A stretch of DNA of 37,528 nucleotides from positions 1 through 37,528 of the forward strand of contig JBNGIQ010007702.1 of NCBI GenBank assembly GCA_049999765.1, read 5' to 3'. The translations under genes were made by a program, and so were the position numbers. Source of the stretch: Phaeoceros laevis (Eukaryota; Anthocerotophyta; Anthocerotopsida; Notothyladales). Below, in pieces: positions 32,203 through 37,528 of the stretch (within the stretch, counting starts at the first letter, position 1; the number at the start of each line of letters is the position of its first letter). The notes beneath the pieces are model-generated. The model saw only the letters and a list, made by a program, of their open reading frames with translations. It was not told where the DNA came from and made no database searches.

Positions 32203-33603
32203 AGATATATACGAAACAATGCAAAAAGTTGTACAATAAATTGATCAAATCATACAAAGCTATAGCAGAAATGATATAAAGCTAATTCTAGCACCTCTCT
32301 CTCTCTCAAGTTGTTGACCAATATATTCTATATATAATCTAAAAATATATTGATACAACACATTTCTATGCAAACATGATAAAAATAATGTCTTCATACA
32401 TTCTTGTTGAATTCAAAGACATAACCTGTACCATGTATTTCGAAATGATCTTAAATTGCAACACATTTTATTTTTCTATTAACATGCTTTAGTATAACCA
32501 TAAAAATTGTTAGATATAAGCATTGCCAAAACTTGTGGCCGTTCCTCTCTCCTCTTGCTAGTATCCAGTTAAAGTGATGCTTCACCTTGAAGCAAACAAA
32601 ATTTAAGTTGTTTCCTTCAAGTGGAATGGATGTCTAAGTGATTGTGGATGATGGAGGCTCCTTGGATAGGTCTATGACTAGTATGGATCACTATGGAGGT
32701 TATGCCGCTCTCTAGATTGCGGATGCTTTGTGACCAAATTGTAGGATCTTCATCCTAGATGTTAATATGCATGCTTGATCATATAATTAATCCAATCTCA
32801 TCTAGTTGGAATTGACTTGATCCTAGATGGTAACAACCTACGCAAATTCCATCTACATATCAAGCCGGTAACAAACGGTCCAAGGCTCCATACACTAGCC
32901 AAAAATTTTCAACACATCATGATTGGCATGCAAGAATGCTTTCTAGTGCATGTAGTGGAGGTCTCAAGTAGCTTAATTTCCATCCTTGGAGTTGAGCCCT
33001 TGCTCTATATGGAGGACTACATAAGGACCTTTTACTTCATAAGAGCATAACCATCTAGATGTATTCAATAGTGCTGTGACCTGGCGCTATGACCTGGCTG
33101 ATCTCACTAGTACAAGGATATGTAAGGTTGTTCAAATTCGCTTACAAGCTACAACTATAGACAGATATGTTTGCACCCCATTTTTTGCTGTAGAAGAAAG
33201 TTCGGGTGGATATGATCGCAATACACCACAGTAGCAAGAAACAGCAGCTATTTCAAGGAGAGAGTACGTGGATTCAGGACCTGTGGCTTGATCACGATCA
33301 CCATTTTGCAGATACATCCATTCAGTGTACTTCAAAAGAACGGCCATTTGCAGATGGAACCTGTTCAGAGCAGAGGTATATGCCGATATCGGGACCCACA
33401 CACTTCAGATCACAGCACACTCTGGCTTCCTTAAACTTTGCAGGTAATGGTCAATAGGCCACTTAGACGCCTACCAGTGTACATGCATGCAAGGCGTGCA
33501 AGCAGTAGTGCTTCGTCAACCAGCAGGCTGGGGAGGACCTCCCGGAGGAAGGGCTTGAAGAATTCCTGAGCTCTCAACCTACATATTTCCAGCCCTCCTC
33601 AAA
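32203..33603. other. AT-rich intergenic DNA
   Basis: This holds the Gnk2 promoter at its left and the LOR leader at its right. CT-dinucleotide runs occur at 32295-32309. Short frames at 32817-33050 and 33206-33457 have no recognisable product. Confidence 0.4.
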
Positions 33604-34416
33604 ATGGCCTCCTCAGCCCTCGTTGTGATCTCACCAGCTTACGTCGAACCAGTTGAGAGAAGCTTTGCCTTACAGGAAAAGGTCTGTGTTCCTGATCACA
33701 CGCACCGGAAGTTGTGAAAGGCTCTGAAGACCTAGATCTGGCTTGCTATGACTGATTCGGCCCCGCCAGAGTCGTTTTGCTCATGACTGTGGCCATGTTG
33801 CGCGCTTCCAGGTGTTCAGCCTAGCTGATTCGTTTGACATCAAAGATGCCGATGGAGCTCCGGCTTTCAAGCTTGAAGGCAAATCCTTCTCCTTCCACGA
33901 GGTGAGTTTAGAACTACTGCCATGAAACCTGCCTATGCGCTTACAAAATGGTTCCGATGAGCTGGCACTAACCATGATCGTGTGAGAAAATACGTCACTG
34001 TGCAGACGAAGACTTTGCTCGACAGGAGCGGGAAAGCCCTTGCCGTGATCAAGAAGAAGGCGCTTTCATTGCACGGAACTTGGGACATCTACGCTGCCGA
34101 CGGAGAAACTGTGGTGGCTAGCGTCAAGGACAAGGTCTTCGCCATCAAAGCTCACGCAGATGTGATTGTCCACCAGTTCGGATCCGATCCCTACCTCCAT
34201 GTGAAGGGAGACTTTCGGGGAAAGGATTTCCAGATCCTCCAGGGTGAGAAGGTTGTAGCCACTGTGCAGCGCAGGAGCATCTTCAAGGATCCCACGCGCT
34301 TTTTCACAGGAAATGACCACTACAGCTTGACGGTTGCACCACATGTGGACCAAGCATTTTCTGTGGCACTAGCCATCGTGCTTGATGCCATCTTCCACTC
34401 AGACGACTCCGACTAG
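33604..34416 (+). CDS. LURP-one-related (LOR/YxjI-type) protein
   Basis: Three exons: 33604-33681, 33812-33901 and 34006-34416. All introns are phase 0 with GT-AG ends, giving 192 residues. The first exon begins MASSALVVISPAYVEPVE, and splicing joins LQEK to VFSLADSFDIKDADG and then to TKTLLDRSGKALAVIKKK. This reproduces the family order: a KVFSL..SFxIKD start, FKLEGKSFSF, LAVIKKKALSLHGTWDIY, HVKGDFRGKDFQIL, VVATVQRRS and a C-terminal hydrophobic helix (FSVALAIVLDAIF). The fold is a tubby-like beta barrel around a central helix. In Arabidopsis LURP1 is required for basal defence against an oomycete, but most LOR proteins have no assigned biochemical role. No membrane or signal segment is seen. 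Confidence 0.9.
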
Positions 34417-36744
34417 AGTGTGGGATCCTGACTGAAATGCTCTTGTGATATATTTGCTCTTTGTACATAGATGTGCTGGACTTGGAGAATTGAGTTCTCA
34501 AACCTTTGTGAGAAATCTGTTTTATTGGTTGTTGCATTTTGTAACTCGGGTTGACTGGATAGACGATTGCTAAAACCGATGGAGAGCTCCTTACCACTTG
34601 GTTATCACCCCGACTTCGGTTCACAAACGCTTTATCTACTTCGAGTGCTACTCTCATGACCGTGAGATGTCACGAGGGTGGGTACAGCCAATTGGGAGAA
34701 GCTGCAAACTGGTTGCTGACAACTAGGTTGTCAGTGGGATTTCTAAGTGAGGACGCCAACACCAGCACTGAACAATAGAAGAGCTTTTACCTTCTGGGGA
34801 ATTCCTGTGCACCTGGTCAAACAGCGAAGCAGTGTGCTTCCGTTATCCGAAACAACTAGCTTCATACGCTGAAAGCCATCCTTGCACAAGACGAAATTGC
34901 CGTGAAGTATGAAGCTTGTGCAAGGAGCACTGGGCAGTGTAGGTTTGCGGCCTCTGATGCCCCTGCAGATTGCCATTTACTGGCACTGACCATCTACTCG
35001 CATCAGCACAACATGACCTGCATGAATCTGATGATATGTTCAACCTATGAAACAGCACCATGAAAAAAGCTGGAGGGTGAAAGATGACTGAGTCCTAGTC
35101 CGACCACGAAAGTGTTGTGCCCCACCCCGCCTCTCCTCCCATCCTCTCAGTCCATGACCCTGGCCACGGTAGTTTTGTGACAAGAACCCATCTGAGGCTT
35201 CTTGAAGTTGCCACCCACACGCAAAAAGGCATGTCTGCAGTTGCTGTTACTAGGACCTACCGTGCACTGCCACCTCACTTGTGTTCCATTGCGGGTGAAG
35301 CGAATTTATTGTTTTGAATTTCGCATGAAATTCAAACGACGAATCACTTCAGTGGCCGTGGAACAAATAGGCATGCATCAACCAGCCTCCACGACATAGC
35401 TTCTAGCCCTCAAGAACCGTGGGTAGCCACATTCAACTCTCCGAAGTCAAGAAACCAGAATTGTTCAAGGCCGGGCTCACACCACGTCCCAACCTACCTG
35501 ATCATAAGCAGCAATCACACAACAATGGCGTGAGCAGGCTCAAAATCCTCGGTTGTTACACGAGAAAGACAACGTGGAAGCACAGGGCTAGCTAGGTTCA
35601 GGACAACCTCATCACCTTCAGGATTCATCAGGACGCCTGAACGACAGTCAGGTGCGTCTAGAGAGGCCAGCTACGTCAGAGGTGCCCTGCTCCAGCATGT
35701 GGCGAGCTGAGGACGGCAAGGTGACCCTGACCTATAAGTGATCAAAGAACGAAAAAGTTGAACAGTGCACAGACAGCAACAGCTCCTAAGACTAAGCGTG
35801 CTCCCGAGGACCGATCCCGATGAATGATTCTTGCGGAGTAACATAAAGACCGCGGGAATCCACGAAAATCGAAGGGCGAGAAGATCGAATTGGGCGGCGA
35901 TACTGCTTCCGCGCTCACCGGTCTGCACTGCAATGCCCAATGGCAGGAAGTTCCAACAATGCCGCAGGCGATTGCGGAGAGGCCAACAGTTCCCTAGGGC
36001 TAACCGACAACCGACGGCATGCATTTCCTATCCAATGTCCAATGTGGCGTATCCTTTCTTCTGAGCCCTAATATGCCACACCATCACTGTGGCAGTAAAA
36101 CACCCCTTCCCATATTGTACGGACGAGACGAGGTCGGTAAGAGGCACCGTAGCCGAATGTAATTTGCATCTCGCCTCATCCCTGCAGATTCAGAATCTCA
36201 CTAAAGGACGACAGTTGTGGACACTGATGAGTGTGTGCTCTCTGCACTGATTGCTCACAGATTTTGAGAAAATTCGCACTCGCCCATCCTCTTTCAGGAC
36301 TTCCATTCTTTTCCTATCATTCTAGCTCTACTATCCTACACCTCGACGACACACTGCAGGTAGAAGGAATCTAGGAGCTACAGGTAGACTGGGAACGAGT
36401 TTCTAATAGCCTTGATGGAATGCCTTTTCTTTTTCAAAAAACGGGGCGCAGTAAAGACAATTGGTCGACACCGTGCACAGCTACTGTAGATGCCCCGAAA
36501 GGGACTTTTCCAGGCTTCTGCACCGATAGTGGAGCGCCATCAGTCACATGGAGGAGTGGGGCCAATCTGGGCAGCACCAGACACGCTTCGGAATTTTAGG
36601 AGTCTATCAGTGAGCTCCACCCACCATCCAGTAGAGTAACCAAAATTTTGATGGCGAAGTGCATGGTTTAGCGATTAAGCGAAGCAGCGGAGGAGTGGAT
36701 CAAAATGCGGCTTCTGCTTTACCTTACGCTCATGTCAGCAGTTG
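34417..36744. other. Intergenic DNA, no gene recognised
   Basis: The first 150 bp are probably the 3' UTR of the LOR gene. Several short frames on both strands (for example 34743-34976 and 35671-36024) overlap one another and show no family motif or exon-like continuity. No obvious repeat was seen. Confidence 0.4.
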
Positions 36745-37528
36745 TCAGATTTGCGCCGCGAAGAGATCGGCAGCAAACAAGGAACAGCTTGTGGTGGACA
36801 CTGCAGGAACGCTCGCCGCGAATGCCTCCTCCCGCTGCAGGAGGCAACATGATGATGGTGGACAGGAGCTCGAGTCAGACGCCAGCGCTTCGCCTATCAC
36901 TCCCACCACCCTGCTGCTGCTGGCTATGGCGCCTTCGATGCTGAGGCCCGGGCCGTCAATGAAGGGGCTGGTCCACAGTCCGCTAGGGGAACAAGGCAGG
37001 CTGCCCCCGTCTGTGTCGGTTCCGGACGACACAGATGGGGAGGAGGAGGAAGAATTGGATCTGCTGGTGTCCACAGATTGCCAAAACTCTTGTTCGTCCT
37101 CCACTGCCGCGCAGGCCAGCAGATTCTGGATGTCCTCCGCCACCGTCTTCCAGTAATCCGGGGGGGACCCGGCCTCGCTCACCTGCTGCGCCTGCTGCTG
37201 CTCGGTTGCGGCAAGGCTCTCCGCGGCCCCGCCAGGTTTGAGAAAATGCGCCAGCGGGCTAAAGCTACTCGAGGTGGGAGACTCCCAGGGCCAAGAGCCC
37301 CTGCCTGCGGCTGCTAGGAAGTCGGCAGACGGAGGGAGAAGGGGGCCCAGGGGCGGAATTCCCCCCGGAGGCCCCCATATCCCGCCTGTGCTCCACATTC
37401 CTACCTGGAATCGAGCGCTCCTGACAGGTATTTGGACTGCTGCACCTACGCTCTTGAAGGGAGACGCAGTGGCAGGAGCAGGGGAAAATGCCGCAGCCTC
37501 AAATTCGCTGCCAGCCTCGTTCCAGTCG
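36745..37528 (-). CDS. Unrecognised Ser/Pro/Gly-rich open frame, partial at right edge
   Basis: On the minus strand a frame is open from the window edge to a stop at 36745-36747, at least 260 codons. Its sequence is low complexity: Pro/Gly near GGIWGPPGGIPPLGPLLPP, a Gln run, Ser runs and an Ala/Ser-rich end. One better-structured stretch, PDYWKTVAEDIQNLLA followed by DEQEFWQSVD, looks like paired amphipathic helices with aromatic anchors, as seen in some plant transcription-factor activation regions. That comparison is weak. A possible donor (CAG|GTAGGA near 37406) could place an intron inside. The opposite strand also has long frames, a result of GC-rich composition, so coding status is not certain. 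I do not recognise the family. Confidence 0.4.
   Translation of the reverse strand, partial: DWNEAGSEFEAAAFSPAPATASPFKSVGAAVQIPVRSARFQVGMWSTGGIWGPPGGIPPLGPLLPPSADFLAAAGRGSWPWESPTSSSFSPLAHFLKPGGAAESLAATEQQQAQQVSEAGSPPDYWKTVAEDIQNLLACAAVEDEQEFWQSVDTSRSNSSSSSPSVSSGTDTDGGSLPCSPSGLWTSPFIDGPGLSIEGAIASSSRVVGVIGEALASDSSSCPPSSCCLLQREEAFAASVPAVSTTSCSLFAADLFAAQI

Noticed and set aside
1-37528. A coherent new multi-gene system
   Set aside because: The genes belong to unrelated, known plant families on both strands with separate structures; nothing in spacing or content suggests a joint function beyond the short divergent pair and a loose defence-type group.

Overview
The window is nuclear DNA from a green plant, most likely a land plant. 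The evidence is a set of plant gene families with many short spliceosomal GT-AG introns: MSH7, thylakoid-lumen CtpA, an EXA1/PSIG1-like GYF protein, a Gnk2/DUF26 secreted protein, a LURP-one-related protein and a GNA-type lectin. Nearly all introns I could place in MSH7 and CtpA are 47-168 bp. Such compact introns, together with a single-domain Gnk2 protein, suggest a seed-free plant (bryophyte or lycophyte), but I cannot name the species. Four N runs (10, 400, 100 and 100 bases) mark a draft assembly.

Layout. 1-1022 (-): first 340 codons of a hAT-family transposase (BED finger plus DUF659) running off the left edge. 1023-4400: gene-poor, with a perfect hairpin, a higher-order tandem repeat and a tRNA-like SINE head. 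4401-11710 (+): eight-exon GYF-domain gene, with an assembly-gap artefact inside its large fifth exon. 12031-12870 (+): an intronless ING-type PHD-finger gene. 12871-18563: repeat-rich intergenic DNA with two gaps, a GC-rich hairpin island, a decayed LINE ORF1 flanked by direct repeats, and minisatellites. 18564-23586 (-): MSH7, 18 exons reconstructed. 24081-27001 (-): CtpA, 13 exons reconstructed. 27255-30193 (+): JmjC/cupin ribosomal-oxygenase-like protein, four exons, divergent from CtpA across about 250 bp. 30461-30919 (+): secreted bulb-type lectin. 31095-32202 (-): Gnk2-domain gene with a partial tandem duplicate at its 3' side. 33604-34416 (+): LURP-one-related protein, three exons. 36745-37528 (-): an unrecognised open frame running off the right edge.

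The genes do not form a pathway. They are ordinary neighbours covering mRNA translation control (GYF), chromatin reading (ING), DNA mismatch repair (MSH7), photosystem II maturation (CtpA), 2-oxoglutarate-dependent hydroxylation (JmjC), and secreted or defence-associated proteins (lectin, Gnk2, LOR). Exon structures were worked out by hand from splice-site consensus, reading-frame continuity and remembered family conservation; no alignment or transcript data were available. I did not find a convincing new biological system. The most unusual items are the intronless ING gene, the hairpin island, the repeat-flanked LINE remnant and the Gnk2 partial duplication.
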